Shown one piece after another: positions 19,299 to 28,265 of a stretch of DNA of 64,000 bases. A program made the translations under genes and the position numbers. The DNA comes from Planctomycetaceae bacterium (GTDB lineage: Bacteria; Planctomycetota; Planctomycetia; Planctomycetales; Planctomycetaceae), in assembly GCA_021732975.1 (NCBI GenBank), contig JAKFWC010000019.1, positions 62,001-126,000 of the forward strand, in the 5' to 3' direction. Every line of letters begins with the position of its first letter. Position 1 is the stretch's first letter. Below the pieces are notes generated by a model. That model worked only from the letters and a program-made list of their open reading frames with translations, was not told the DNA's origin and ran no database searches.

Positions 19299-19634
19299 GT
19301 GGAACTCGATGACACGATTTGTTACTGCTTCCACATTACGAAGCGAAAGATTTTCAATCATATCCGCGTCCACAAGCCGCGGGTGCCGAGCCAGCTCAGC
19401 GACTGTGGCGGCGCGGGGACCGGTTGCGGCTGGTGTGTGCCGTTTCTCAAACGATACTTCGCAGAAGGCCAGGCAGGTGTCACCACGGATTCGCTATCCG
19501 CAGCCGAGTACGAACAACAACGCGCGGGATACATTCGCGCCGGCAAAGGCCGTCCCGCCGCCGGCGCGAAGCCACTGCCCCTGGAAACAACGCCGTCTCA
19601 GCCCGGAGCGCCAGCGACGGACGACATGGAGTGA
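19299..19634 (+). CDS. BFD-like [2Fe-2S]-binding protein
   Basis: A 111-residue protein. The first 50 residues have the BFD cysteine pattern: C8-Y-C10 and C43-GW-C46, with an additional C36. This small helical domain binds [2Fe-2S] in bacterioferritin-associated ferredoxin and in many oxidoreductase subunits. The C-terminal 60 residues look disordered. The final residues (PSQPGAPATDDME) are encoded by a copy of repeat family B at 19599-19620. It starts with GTG 19299, five bases after AGGA and eight bases after the preceding stop, so it may be co-transcribed with the zinc-ribbon genes. Partner and role are unknown. Confidence 0.8.
   Translation: MELDDTICYCFHITKRKIFNHIRVHKPRVPSQLSDCGGAGTGCGWCVPFLKRYFAEGQAGVTTDSLSAAEYEQQRAGYIRAGKGRPAAGAKPLPLETTPSQPGAPATDDME
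19599..19620. repeat. REP-like repeat, family B, inside a coding end
   Basis: CAGCCCGGAGCGCCAGCGAC core, the same motif as the left arm at 37661. It falls within the last codons of the BFD-like gene. Confidence 0.6.
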
Positions 19635-19697
19635 TAAATGATGATCTCTGAGTGATGAGTCAAATATCATCATTTATTACTCTGTAATCATCATTTT
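19634..19697. terminator. AT-rich hairpin between convergent genes
   Basis: A perfect inverted repeat, ATAAATGATGAT at about 19634-19645 and ATCATCATTTAT at about 19666-19677, with a further ATCATCATTTTT just after. It sits between the convergent BFD-like and sulfatase genes and has T-runs usable in both directions, so a bidirectional terminator is likely. Confidence 0.65.
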
Positions 19698-21067
19698 TCT
19701 GCTCCCGGCGGTGTCCAACCGCGCGGTTTCGGACTTGCAGCAGTGAGTGGCAACGCATCGCCATATTGACGTTGCTGGACCGCGAGCCGTGCGAGCATCT
19801 TCACCACGCGGTCCTTCTGCTCGGGGCGATCCGCGAGATTATTCAACTCGTCCGAATCGTTCTGCAAATCGAACAACTGCGTGACATCGACCTCGGGGTA
19901 ACGGATTAACTTCCAGCGTTCATCCCGCAAGGTGCGTTGCTTATTCCGATACGCCAGCATCAATTCCTCTCGCGCTGCGGTCGATTTGCCACGCACGACA
20001 TCGACGAAACTGCGACCATCAATTCCCGCAGGTGCCATGGCTCCCACGAGATCGCACACCGTCGGAAAGATATCGAACAAATACACCAGCGCGGCACTTT
20101 TCCCAGGTTGAATGCCTGGACCAACGAAGACCAGAGGTGCCTTCATGCTGTGATCGTAGAGATTTTGCTTCCCTAACAGGCCGTGACTGCCGATCGCAAT
20201 TCCCTGATCCGCCGCAAAAATGACGAGTGTATTTTCGAGTTGGCGATTCTCTTTCATCACCGCGAGTAACCGGCCGATGTGGTGATCCATTCCCGTGATG
20301 GTGGCGTAATAATCGTGCCAGGTCGCCCGCACATCCGCTTCAGTCCGTGGCCACGGCAGTAGTTTCTCATCGCGAATCGCCATCTCGCCGTTGTCGAAGG
20401 GATGCAGCGGTTTCCAATTCTTCGGCAGGGCAATTCCGGCAGGATCGTACTGCTTTCGATAGACCGCGTTCGCAACGCGCGGATCATGCGGATTACCGAA
20501 AGCGAGGTACATGAAGAATGGTTTGGCATCGGCGGCAATGAGTCGCTGGTTGACGAATTGAATGGCGTCATCAACGATCTCGCGACCCGGTTCACCGCTG
20601 GTGCGCTCCGCTTCGTCATTCTTCAGATACCTGTTGGTGTCGAATGTGGCCTGAATCAACTGGGCTGTGTTCCCGCGCTTGCCGTGATGATACGTGACAT
20701 ATCCGGCATTCTTCATGGTGACCGGAAAGTTGGGACCGTCAGCGGGAGCAAATTGTCCCAGACGTTCCTTCGGACCACTCTTTTCCCAGCGGAAATACGC
20801 ATTCCCGCTGAGCAGCATGTTGCGGCTCGGCAGGCACACGGCCGGCGAATTGCCGCCGAAGCAATACGTGTTCTGCATGACGAACCCGCGCTGCACGAGG
20901 GCATCGAGATTCGGCGTGATCACCGCCGGATCGCCCAAGGCCCGTACCGATTCCGCTCGCATGTCATCCGCGAAAAGGAACAATACGTTCGGTTTCGGTG
21001 CCGCATAAGACAGTCCGACGAATGAGAACACGATCAACACGGCTAACACGGCAGTCCGACATCTCAT
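19691..21067 (-). CDS. Secreted sulfatase (type I, formylglycine-dependent)
   Basis: A 458-residue arylsulfatase-family protein with a signal peptide (LAVLIVFSFVGLSYAAP). It has PNVLFLFADD with metal-binding D34 and D35. The modification motif is C78-LPSR (CXPXR), the cysteine being converted to formylglycine. GKQNLYDHSMKAPLVFVGPG is the downstream block. Length and motifs fit iduronate/choline-type sulfatases used by planctomycetes on sulfated polysaccharides; the substrate is unknown. ATG 21067 has GGAAGAG just upstream. Maturation needs a true formylglycine-generating enzyme; the SUMF1-like gene at 26838 lacks the needed cysteines, so the enzyme must be elsewhere. Confidence 0.93.
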   Translation of the reverse strand: MRCRTAVLAVLIVFSFVGLSYAAPKPNVLFLFADDMRAESVRALGDPAVITPNLDALVQRGFVMQNTYCFGGNSPAVCLPSRNMLLSGNAYFRWEKSGPKERLGQFAPADGPNFPVTMKNAGYVTYHHGKRGNTAQLIQATFDTNRYLKNDEAERTSGEPGREIVDDAIQFVNQRLIAADAKPFFMYLAFGNPHDPRVANAVYRKQYDPAGIALPKNWKPLHPFDNGEMAIRDEKLLPWPRTEADVRATWHDYYATITGMDHHIGRLLAVMKENRQLENTLVIFAADQGIAIGSHGLLGKQNLYDHSMKAPLVFVGPGIQPGKSAALVYLFDIFPTVCDLVGAMAPAGIDGRSFVDVVRGKSTAAREELMLAYRNKQRTLRDERWKLIRYPEVDVTQLFDLQNDSDELNNLADRPEQKDRVVKMLARLAVQQRQYGDALPLTAASPKPRGWTPPGAEK

Positions 21068-21179
21068 GGTCTCTTCCTTCACAGATGCGATTCGCGGTGT
21101 GTCTTATCATCGCGAATCGTGCGGAATTCGCTACCATGCGGTACACACCGACGATGATTCCCTCGCGAGTCCCGTTTCC

Positions 21180-22514
21180 ATGACCAACGTTCCTGCCGTC
21201 CCTGTTCCCGAATTGACCGGGCCGCAACGGTATCTGGTTCTGGCAGCGGCGTTTTTTGGGTGGATGTTCGCGGGACTGGAAATCGCGCTCTTCGTGCTCA
21301 TTCACCGCCCCGCGATGGTCAGCCTGCTCTCCACGAACGGAGCCGGTGCGATTAACGAGCAAATGGTCGCGCAGTGGTTCGCGTGGTATCAGGCAGCCTT
21401 CCTCTTCGGAGCCGCAGCGGGCGGGTGGTGGTTCGGCGTGATGGGCGACCGTTTCGGCCGCACGCGGTCGTTGTCTCTAAGCATTCTTTGCTATTCGGTC
21501 TTCACCGGCATCAGTTACTGGGCGACATCGCCACTGGAATTGCTCGTGTGGCGGTTTCTCGCGTGTCACGGCATCGGTGGAGCATGGCCGAATACGGTGG
21601 CCCTCGTCGCGGAAGCCTGGCCCGCGGCCTCCCGACCCTTTCTCGCCGGATTGTTGGGGACCGCTGCAAATGTTGGCCAGGTGCTGATGGGGATCATCGG
21701 CCTGAATTGGGATGTCACCGCGACCTCGTGGCGATGGGTGCTGATCGTGGGTGCGCTGCCAGGTTTGCTCGGCGTGTGGTGTTGGCGCGGTGTGCCTGAA
21801 TCGCGGAAATGGCTCGCTTCCCGCGGGACAACGGGGACATCGAACATCGGTCCCTTGCGGGAACTCTTTCGACCGCCGCTCCTCAATCGCACCTTGATTG
21901 GCATCCTGCTGGGCGCCGTCCCGGTGATGGGAACCGCGGCGAACGCGCAATGGGTGGTGCCCTGGACCGATCAGGTCGCTGCTCAGAAGCAAACCGAAGC
22001 CGCGGCTGACGAAGATGGCACCCGGAAACCGCCGACCAAAGCGGACCCGAAATCCAAAGCGCGGACGCTGATTTCACGATCCAGCGGAGCCATGATCGGC
22101 AGCCTGTTGGGGGGCTTGCTCGCCACCCTGCTCGGCCGCCGGACAACCTATTTCGTGATCAGCCTGCTGTCCCTCGGTGCGAGCCTGACCGTGTTTGGAT
22201 GGCTGCATCCGAGCCACCCGTGGTTCTATCCGGCGACGTTCGTCTTCGGCCTCGTCGGCGTCATCTACTTCGGTTGGTTGCCGCTGTATCTTCCGGAGCT
22301 TTTTCCCACCCGCGTTCGTGCTTCGGGGACGGGGATCTCTTTCAATTCCGGGCGAGCGCTGGCGGCCTGCGTCACACTGGGAACGGTCTTTGTCCTGCGC
22401 TGGTTCGGCGGGGACTACGCGCAGATCGGGTTGTGGACCAGTGCGATTTACCTCTTCGGGATGGTCATCATTCTCTTCGCTCCCCGCACCGATGCCAATA
22501 GCTTGAAAGATTGA
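21180..22514 (+). CDS. MFS transporter
   Basis: A 444-residue major facilitator protein with 12 hydrophobic segments. The loop 2-3 motif reads GVMGDRFGRTRSLSLSILCY, and a hydrophilic central loop (TEAAADEDGTRKPPTKADPKSKAR) separates the halves. FFGWMFAGLEIALF near the N-terminus resembles sugar/organic acid:H+ symporters. It is followed two bases after its stop by a beta-hydroxyacid dehydrogenase gene and then an aldo-keto reductase gene, so it probably imports a small hydroxyacid or sugar derivative that these enzymes oxidise or reduce. ATG 21180 is preferred although no strong Shine-Dalgarno is visible; the longer frame overlaps the divergent sulfatase start. Confidence 0.88.
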   Translation: MTNVPAVPVPELTGPQRYLVLAAAFFGWMFAGLEIALFVLIHRPAMVSLLSTNGAGAINEQMVAQWFAWYQAAFLFGAAAGGWWFGVMGDRFGRTRSLSLSILCYSVFTGISYWATSPLELLVWRFLACHGIGGAWPNTVALVAEAWPAASRPFLAGLLGTAANVGQVLMGIIGLNWDVTATSWRWVLIVGALPGLLGVWCWRGVPESRKWLASRGTTGTSNIGPLRELFRPPLLNRTLIGILLGAVPVMGTAANAQWVVPWTDQVAAQKQTEAAADEDGTRKPPTKADPKSKARTLISRSSGAMIGSLLGGLLATLLGRRTTYFVISLLSLGASLTVFGWLHPSHPWFYPATFVFGLVGVIYFGWLPLYLPELFPTRVRASGTGISFNSGRALAACVTLGTVFVLRWFGGDYAQIGLWTSAIYLFGMVIILFAPRTDANSLKD

Positions 22515-22515
22515 T

Positions 22516-23385
22516 ATGGCGTTACGGACCATCGGTTTAATCGGCGTCGGACTTGTCGGTACCGCGCTCGCCGAGCGCTGGCACACTGCTGGCTGGGCGG
22601 TCGTCGGTTACGATCTCGACCCGATTTTCGCCGCACGACTGGAATCCTTTGGCGGCACCGCGGCGAAATCCGCGCGCGAGGCAATCGAAGCCGCAGACAT
22701 CATCGTTTTCAGCTTTCCGACATCGGCCGTTTCCTCGCGTGTTCTTGCAGAAAACGTCGATTTACTGGCAGGCAAGATTCTCCTCGATACCACGACCGGT
22801 GAACCGCATGAGATGTCCCGGCTCGGAGAAGTCGCGACGAAGCACGGCATCCGATTTCTCGCAGCCACCATCGCCGGGTCGAGTGCGCAAATCCGCACCG
22901 GGGAAGTGCTCGTCATGCTCGGTGGTGACGCGGCGACTGTTGCCGACTGCGAGGACGTGTTCAACGCCTTCGCCTCGCGATCGATTCACGTCGGATCATG
23001 GAGCGCCGCCGCGCAGATGAAGCTCGTGGTAAATCTGGTGCTCGGTCTGCATCGAGCGGTTCTTGCTGAAGCGTTATCGTTTGCCAAACATCTCGGCATT
23101 GATGCTCGGCAAGCCCTCGAAGTCCTCGAAGCCAGTCCCGCCGCCTCGCGCGTGATGGAGACCAAGGGCGAGAAGATGCTAACCGGAGATTTTTCACCAC
23201 AGGCGAGGTTGTCACAGCACTACAAAGACGTGCGCTTGATTCTCGCCGCCGGGGAAGAATCGGGAGCGAGGTTACCGCTGTCGCATTTACATGCGCAGTT
23301 GCTCGCCGAACGGGAAGCCGCCGGTGATGGCGATCTCGACAACAGCGCAATCATCCGCGCCTTTCAACCGCCAACCAGTCCTTAG
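22516..23385 (+). CDS. NAD(P)-dependent beta-hydroxyacid dehydrogenase (HIBADH family)
   Basis: A 289-residue dehydrogenase. The Rossmann motif is G10-V-G12-LV-G15. The substrate loop (ATIAGSSAQIRTGEVLVMLGG) aligns with the DAPVSGG..A..G.L..MVGG block of 3-hydroxyisobutyrate/tartronate semialdehyde reductases, and the catalytic lysine lies in SAAAQMKLVVNLV. The loop differs from the usual VSGG (IAGS), so the exact substrate is open. The start lies two bases after the MFS stop, which implies one transcript and translational coupling. Confidence 0.88.
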   Translation: MALRTIGLIGVGLVGTALAERWHTAGWAVVGYDLDPIFAARLESFGGTAAKSAREAIEAADIIVFSFPTSAVSSRVLAENVDLLAGKILLDTTTGEPHEMSRLGEVATKHGIRFLAATIAGSSAQIRTGEVLVMLGGDAATVADCEDVFNAFASRSIHVGSWSAAAQMKLVVNLVLGLHRAVLAEALSFAKHLGIDARQALEVLEASPAASRVMETKGEKMLTGDFSPQARLSQHYKDVRLILAAGEESGARLPLSHLHAQLLAEREAAGDGDLDNSAIIRAFQPPTSP

Positions 23386-23424
23386 CGACAGCAAGGGTGT
23401 CAAAAAAACACTGCGAGATCGTCC

Positions 23425-24426
23425 ATGCGTTATCGTCCGCTGGGTTCGACCGGGCTGCAGATCTCCGAAATCTCCTTCGGCGCGGGCCCCGTGTCGGGAT
23501 TGATGACGGACGGTTTACCCGAGATACAACGAAATGTCGTCGCACATGCGATCCGATCGGGCATCAACTGGTTCGATACCGCCGCAGGGTATGGGAATGG
23601 GCGCTCGGAAGCGAATCTCGGATCGGCGCTGAAGTCCATCGAGACAACACAACCGATCCATGTCGCGACCAAAGTCCGCCTGATGTTGCACGGCGAAACC
23701 GATCTACGCCCCTTGGTGATCGAGTCGTTTCGTGCGAGTCTTCAACGATTGCAGTTGCCCAAAGTGACATTGCTCCAAGTCCACAATTCGATCACTCGCC
23801 ATCGCGATGATGAGCCGACATCGATTACGCCGGAAGACGTGTTAGGACCGCAAGGAATGTTGACCGCAATGGAGGAGTTGCGGGCCGAAGGGTTGGTCGA
23901 TCACTTCGGCTTGACCGGCATCGGCCAGGCGGATGCGCTGCGGACAGTCGTTCACACCGGCCGCTTCGCAACGATTCAGGCTCCACTGCATGTGTTGAAT
24001 CCGACGGCGCTGATCGATGCTGCAGCTCCGCATTGCACGCCGAATTATGGCGGATTCCTGCACGATGCCGCGAGCATGGGTATGGGCATCATGGCGATTC
24101 GCGTGTTCGCTGGCGGGGCGTTGCTCGACGCCCCGCCCAGCGCACACACGTTGAAAACGCTGTTCTTTCCGTTGGATCTCTATCAGCGCGACCGTGCGCA
24201 TGCCCTTCGACTTGCGCAATCTCTAGGCGATGGAGTATCGATGTCGCAATGGGCGCTGCGCTTCGTGCTCAATCAGCGCGAAGTGTCATCGTGCTTGCTG
24301 GGTCTCGCGACGCCGGACCAGATCAATACCGCGATCCGCAACAGCGAACTGGGACCGTTGTCTGAAACCGACCGAAACCGATTGGCAGTCGCGATCGAAA
24401 GCCTCGACCGCCCGTCCGCTCTCTGA
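23425..24426 (+). CDS. Aldo/keto reductase
   Basis: A 333-residue AKR with the full catalytic tetrad D51, Y56, K83 and H120 (FDTAAGYGNG, VATKVRL, LLQVHNS). It is an (alpha/beta)8 barrel using NAD(P)H. The family includes galactose- and L-fucose-type sugar dehydrogenases; QISEISFGAGPVSGL at the N-terminus fits this group. It is the third gene of the MFS-dehydrogenase-AKR run, 39 bases after the second. The gene downstream is convergent and starts its end only ten bases away. Confidence 0.9.
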   Translation: MRYRPLGSTGLQISEISFGAGPVSGLMTDGLPEIQRNVVAHAIRSGINWFDTAAGYGNGRSEANLGSALKSIETTQPIHVATKVRLMLHGETDLRPLVIESFRASLQRLQLPKVTLLQVHNSITRHRDDEPTSITPEDVLGPQGMLTAMEELRAEGLVDHFGLTGIGQADALRTVVHTGRFATIQAPLHVLNPTALIDAAAPHCTPNYGGFLHDAASMGMGIMAIRVFAGGALLDAPPSAHTLKTLFFPLDLYQRDRAHALRLAQSLGDGVSMSQWALRFVLNQREVSSCLLGLATPDQINTAIRNSELGPLSETDRNRLAVAIESLDRPSAL

Positions 24427-24436
24427 CGACCGATGT

Positions 24437-24847
24437 TTACTTCTTGACCGGCGCCAGAAGTTTGGCAGGAGCGTCCTCTTCCGCGGGGGTTTTACCCGCT
24501 TTTTTCGCAGCGGCTTTTTTCGCCGTCTCACCTTGAAGTTCGGCTAATTTGACCTTTTGCTCACCGGTCAACACGGCTGCGACTTCCGCATCGCGCTTTT
24601 CCCGCAACTCTTCCACTTGCCTGATCAGGGCATTAATTTCCGTCGCATATTTCGATTGCGCGGTGTAGATCGTCTTCTTTTGTTTATCGCTCAGTCCCAG
24701 CTTGCCGTAGTTGTTGGGCAACCGCCCGGTCGCCTTTTCTTCTTCCACCGCGGCGGGTTTGGACGAGGTGGGTTTGTCCTGCGTCCAAGCCGACATGGAC
24801 GTGAGCGTGATCAAAACCGCAGCCAGAGCGAGAGTCATCCGTTGCAT
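24437..24847 (-). CDS. Small secreted helical protein, Spy/LTXXQ-like
   Basis: A 136-residue protein with a signal peptide (MQRMTLALAAVLITLTSMSAW). The middle (GLSDKQKKTIYTAQSKYATE...LREKRDAEVAAVLTGEQKVKL) is a helical hairpin with LSDKQ and LTGEQ motifs, as in Spy/CpxP-like periplasmic proteins. The tail is rich in Lys, Ala and Pro (ETAKKAAAKKAGKTP). A periplasmic chaperone or metal-stress role is possible but unproven. ATG 24847 has GGGGAA about eight bases upstream; the longer frame reads through non-coding DNA. Confidence 0.75.
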   Translation of the reverse strand: MQRMTLALAAVLITLTSMSAWTQDKPTSSKPAAVEEEKATGRLPNNYGKLGLSDKQKKTIYTAQSKYATEINALIRQVEELREKRDAEVAAVLTGEQKVKLAELQGETAKKAAAKKAGKTPAEEDAPAKLLAPVKK

Positions 24848-25037
24848 CGTGTGCGTTCCCCGAGAAAGCAGGCCCGAATCCGGGTAGCATCCATACGACT
24901 GCTGCGCATCGTCCCTGCCGGGATGGGATGGAAAACCCCGGCTTGCGCTGGCACTGATGAACAATCTGCCATTCACTGAACAGGATTGCAAGGCTGCGGA
25001 AGGTTTTTGTATGTAAACGAAAAGGCACCAGTAAACA

Positions 25038-25070
25038 AACCACCCTCAGAGTTTGGATCTCCAAGGGTGG
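25038..25070 (-). terminator. Hairpin downstream of gnd
   Basis: ACCACCCT at 25038-25045 pairs with AGGGTGGT at 25063-25070. Read on the minus strand, it follows the gnd stop by 36 bases and is followed by a T-rich TTGTTTA. Probable intrinsic terminator. Confidence 0.55.
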
Positions 25071-25106
25071 TCCTGGCATACATGATCAAGGCGTGGCGGC
25101 GAATGA

Positions 25107-26579
25107 TTAGGTCAATTTGCGTTCGCGAATCCAGTCGGTGTGGGACATTTTGCCGCGCGGTTGGTCGAGGCGTTCGTAGGTGTGCGCTCCGAAATAATCC
25201 CGCTGGGCCTGCAGCAAGTTTGCGGGCAATCGGCCGAGGCGATAGCCGTCGTAATAGTTAAGGGCGGCACTGAACACGGGCGTCGGCAGACCGAGTTGCA
25301 CCGAGGTCGACAGCACGCGCCGCCAACTCGGTTGAGCTTTATCCACCGCCGCCTTGAAGAAGTCGTCGAGCAGCAGGTTTTCGAGCTGTGGGTTCTTGTC
25401 GAAGGCGGCTTTGATATCACCCAGGAAGCGGCTGCGGATAATACAACCGCCGCGCCACAACAGGGCGATATTGCCATTATTCAACTTCCAGCCAAACTCC
25501 TGCGCCGCCGCATCGAGTTGCACATAACCCTGTGCATAACTACAGAGCTTAGAAGCATACAGTGCCTGCCGGACATCTTCGATGAACTGCTTCTTGTCGC
25601 CCGTGAATTTTGCATCCTTCGGCCCGGCGAGCACTTGGCTTGCACGGACGCGGGCATCCTTCTGTGCGGACAAGCAGCGAGCATAGACGGCTTCGGTGAT
25701 CAACGTCGTCGGCACGCCGAGATCGAGAGCGTGCTGGCTCATCCATTTGCCGGTCCCCTTCTGCTGGGCGGTATCCAGAATCTGATCGACGAGATGCCCG
25801 CCGGTGATCGGGTCTTTCACCGTGAAAATGTCGCGAGTGATTTCGATAAGATAGCTTTCGAGTTCCCCTTCGTTCCACGTCTTGAAGACCTGATACAACT
25901 CTTCATTCGTCAGGCCGAGAGCGTGTTTGAGGATGAAATATGCTTCACAGATGAGTTGCATGTCGCCGTATTCAATGCCGTTATGCACCATTTTCACATA
26001 GTGCCCGGCTCCGGCGTCACCCACCCAGTCGCAGCAGGGAATGTCATTCTTCGGGCCGACCTTGGCGGAGATCGCCTGGAAGATGTCCTTCACGAATGGC
26101 CACGCATCGTGATGGCCGCCGGGCATGATGCTCGGACCTTTGAGGGCCCCTTCTTCACCACCCGAGACGCCGGTGCCGATGAACCGGAAGCCGTCTTTTC
26201 GCAATGCGGCGTCGCGGCGGTTGGTGTCGCGGAAATCGCTGTTGCCGCCATCGATGAAGATATCGCCGGGAGACAGCAGCGGCTTGAGTTGATCGATGAC
26301 AGCGTCGACCGGAGCACCGGCCTTCACCATGATCATGATCCGCCGCGGGGCTTTCAGGCTGGCAACGAAGTCTTTCAGTTCGTGGTAACCCTTGACGCGG
26401 TCGACAGTTCCGGCGTGAACTTTGTCGGTGGGCTCGTCCTTCAGGCCATTCACGAATTCATCGGTCGTCGCCGTCGTGCGGTTATACACGCCGACGGAAT
26501 ACCCGTGGTTGGCCATGTTGAGGACGAGGTTTTGACCCATGACGGCCAGACCGACGAGACCGATATCATGCTGCGACAT
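25107..26579 (-). CDS. gnd: 6-phosphogluconate dehydrogenase, decarboxylating
   Basis: A 490-residue enzyme of the oxidative pentose phosphate pathway (6-phosphogluconate + NADP+ to ribulose 5-phosphate + CO2). Diagnostic blocks: IGLVGLAVMGQNLVLN (dinucleotide site), YNRTTATTDEF, FIGTGVSGGEEGALKGPSIM, GAGHYVKMVHNGIEYGDMQL with the catalytic Lys, and ALLWRGGCIIRSRFL. The length is that of the long, homodimeric class. ATG 26579 begins the family's conserved N-terminus; the longest frame adds 14 residues that are not conserved. Single gene, flanked by repeats. Confidence 0.97.
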   Translation of the reverse strand: MSQHDIGLVGLAVMGQNLVLNMANHGYSVGVYNRTTATTDEFVNGLKDEPTDKVHAGTVDRVKGYHELKDFVASLKAPRRIMIMVKAGAPVDAVIDQLKPLLSPGDIFIDGGNSDFRDTNRRDAALRKDGFRFIGTGVSGGEEGALKGPSIMPGGHHDAWPFVKDIFQAISAKVGPKNDIPCCDWVGDAGAGHYVKMVHNGIEYGDMQLICEAYFILKHALGLTNEELYQVFKTWNEGELESYLIEITRDIFTVKDPITGGHLVDQILDTAQQKGTGKWMSQHALDLGVPTTLITEAVYARCLSAQKDARVRASQVLAGPKDAKFTGDKKQFIEDVRQALYASKLCSYAQGYVQLDAAAQEFGWKLNNGNIALLWRGGCIIRSRFLGDIKAAFDKNPQLENLLLDDFFKAAVDKAQPSWRRVLSTSVQLGLPTPVFSAALNYYDGYRLGRLPANLLQAQRDYFGAHTYERLDQPRGKMSHTDWIRERKLT

Positions 26580-26687
26580 CTGCAAACCAATTCTTGACGA
26601 TGGACAAGGGAACCCATGCACGTACCCGGCATTCTAACCGGTGACGAGACCGCGAACAAACCGGGACCGTTTCCACAAATGTGGACA

Positions 26688-26833
26688 TGTTGTGCGCGGG
26701 TCTCCTGACCCCGCACTGGCACGCGACCGCAGGTCTCCCGATGTCATCCTTCAGCCATGCCACGGAGGAGACCTTCGGTCATCAGAAGTGCGGGGTCGTG
26801 AGACCCGCGCAGAACTTAAGACCCGCGCACAAC
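26688..26833. repeat. Nested palindromic repeat, family E
   Basis: Outer arms TGTGCGCGGGTCTCCTGACC and GTGCGGGGTCGTGAGACCCG enclose a second, inner pair (GACCGCAGGTCTCC and GGAGACCTTCGGTC), ending with a further copy of the CCCGCGCACAAC arm at 26822-26832. A minimal version is the hairpin at 39616-39648. It lies between gnd and the SUMF1-like gene. Confidence 0.65.
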
Positions 26834-26837
26834 TTGA

Positions 26838-28079
26838 TCAGCCCGCGGTTTTGCGGGTTCCGGCTTTGGGTTTGGCATCGTCGCTGCCGGCTTTGATGGC
26901 GGAGAGGCGCAGGACGCCACGGAAGCCGACATCTGGGAGCAATGCGGACATGTCGGCGGCAGAGCGATGCCAGACGGCCCAGTCGTTGCCTCCACCTTTG
27001 ATGACCCGCTGGCTGCCGGATGCGGCCGTTTTGGGCCCAGTCCAGTTGCGGAGTGCCTTGTTAGCGGCCTGTTCCGCGGCATCGACATGGGCGTTCGACC
27101 GATAGAAATCGGCGGTCCATTCCCGCGCATTCCCCGCGAGATCGTAGATGCCGTAGGGACTTTGATCCCCGACGTAAACCCCGACCACGACGAGCGTTTT
27201 TGGCGTGCGCGGGCCGTTCCACACCGGGCGACCATTCCCCCACGGATACCGGAAACCGTCGTGTCCACGGGCGGCTTTTTCAAACTCGGCTTCCGTCGGC
27301 AACTCCTTGCCCAACCAGCGGGCGAAGTTCTGCGCATCACCCCAGCTGACACCCAGGACCGGCCAACCCTCGGCCGCATTGGCATTCGCCGGTGGCGGCG
27401 GAACCCGCTTTTTCTCTTTACGTAGCTCTTCCCGATACAGCTCAAACTGCGTCGCGGTGACCTCGGTCACATCCATGTAGAACGCGTCGGTGAAGACCAT
27501 GAACGACGGTTGCGCTTCCGCGGGACCGCTGTCGGTGCCGACAATCGAGGTTCCTGCTGGAACGAGGGCCATCACCGATTCATCTTTCTTGCAGCGAATC
27601 CGGAGCGGGGCGCCTTCGTCGCCGGTGCCGAACTCGGGTAGCGCGGTGAAGCCTTCGGGCAATTTGAACGTCGACGCCGGGGGCGTGGTCCCCACGGTGT
27701 TCCCCTTGCCGACAGCGGTGAATTGCGTGGAATCGGACCCGATCAAGCCGGCGGTGACGACGAAGCGTTCATCCTCGGCAAACCGCGGGGCGACCTCGGT
27801 GGTCATTGGCTCGGCCGTGTTGCTGACCTCGAAGACGTTGTCGCGGCTTTCATTCGGGTATGGCAACGGCGGTGTGGGTTTCCCTTTGGTTTTCGCCCCG
27901 GTCTTGGTGTTGGCTTGTTGACCGGCAGGAGCATTGCCACCGGGAGCTGCCACTGGAACGGGCAGTGCTTTCGGGGGATCTTTCGGCGGCGGCAACGGTG
28001 CGCTGCCGCACCCCCATACTCCACCGACGATGAATCCGAGCGCCATTGCTTGCCACCGCCGTGCCGCTGTCCGATTCAT
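26838..28079 (-). CDS. SUMF1/formylglycine-generating-like lipoprotein without catalytic cysteines
   Basis: A 413-residue predicted lipoprotein (FIVGGVWGC lipobox) with a Pro/Ala-rich linker and a C-terminal SUMF1 domain from about residue 205. Domain marks: FYMDVTEVTATQFELY, WPVLGVSWGDAQNFARWLGKELPTEAEFEKAARG, YPWGN, GIYDLAGNAREWTADFY and RVIKGGGNDWAVWHRSA. In true formylglycine-generating enzymes a Cys pair lies in this last region; here there is none, so this is probably a non-catalytic family member such as a binding or scaffold domain. ATG 28079 is preceded by AAGGA at seven bases. The C-terminal tail runs up to repeat E. Confidence 0.85.
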   Translation of the reverse strand: MNRTAARRWQAMALGFIVGGVWGCGSAPLPPPKDPPKALPVPVAAPGGNAPAGQQANTKTGAKTKGKPTPPLPYPNESRDNVFEVSNTAEPMTTEVAPRFAEDERFVVTAGLIGSDSTQFTAVGKGNTVGTTPPASTFKLPEGFTALPEFGTGDEGAPLRIRCKKDESVMALVPAGTSIVGTDSGPAEAQPSFMVFTDAFYMDVTEVTATQFELYREELRKEKKRVPPPPANANAAEGWPVLGVSWGDAQNFARWLGKELPTEAEFEKAARGHDGFRYPWGNGRPVWNGPRTPKTLVVVGVYVGDQSPYGIYDLAGNAREWTADFYRSNAHVDAAEQAANKALRNWTGPKTAASGSQRVIKGGGNDWAVWHRSAADMSALLPDVGFRGVLRLSAIKAGSDDAKPKAGTRKTAG

Positions 28080-28265
28080 GGCGGAATCCTTCACCCGAAA
28101 TGGTCTCAATGCGAGTTGTTTTCTAACGGATTTATTATTGTCACCGGATTGACAACCGAGAGCAACAGCGGAATCGGCGGATCCACTTCCGCAGCACGAG
28201 GGAATCCCCATGTCCGGAAACGCCCCGGCCCACCATCGGCGCTTTCATTGCTAGAATTGGACCGT

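Noticed and set aside
25140..26597. 485-aa plus-strand frame opposite gnd
   Set aside because: Antisense to a conserved enzyme, with no recognisable motif.
19691..28079. Functional sulfatase/formylglycine-enzyme pair
   Set aside because: They are about 6 kb apart and the SUMF1-like protein lacks catalytic cysteines.
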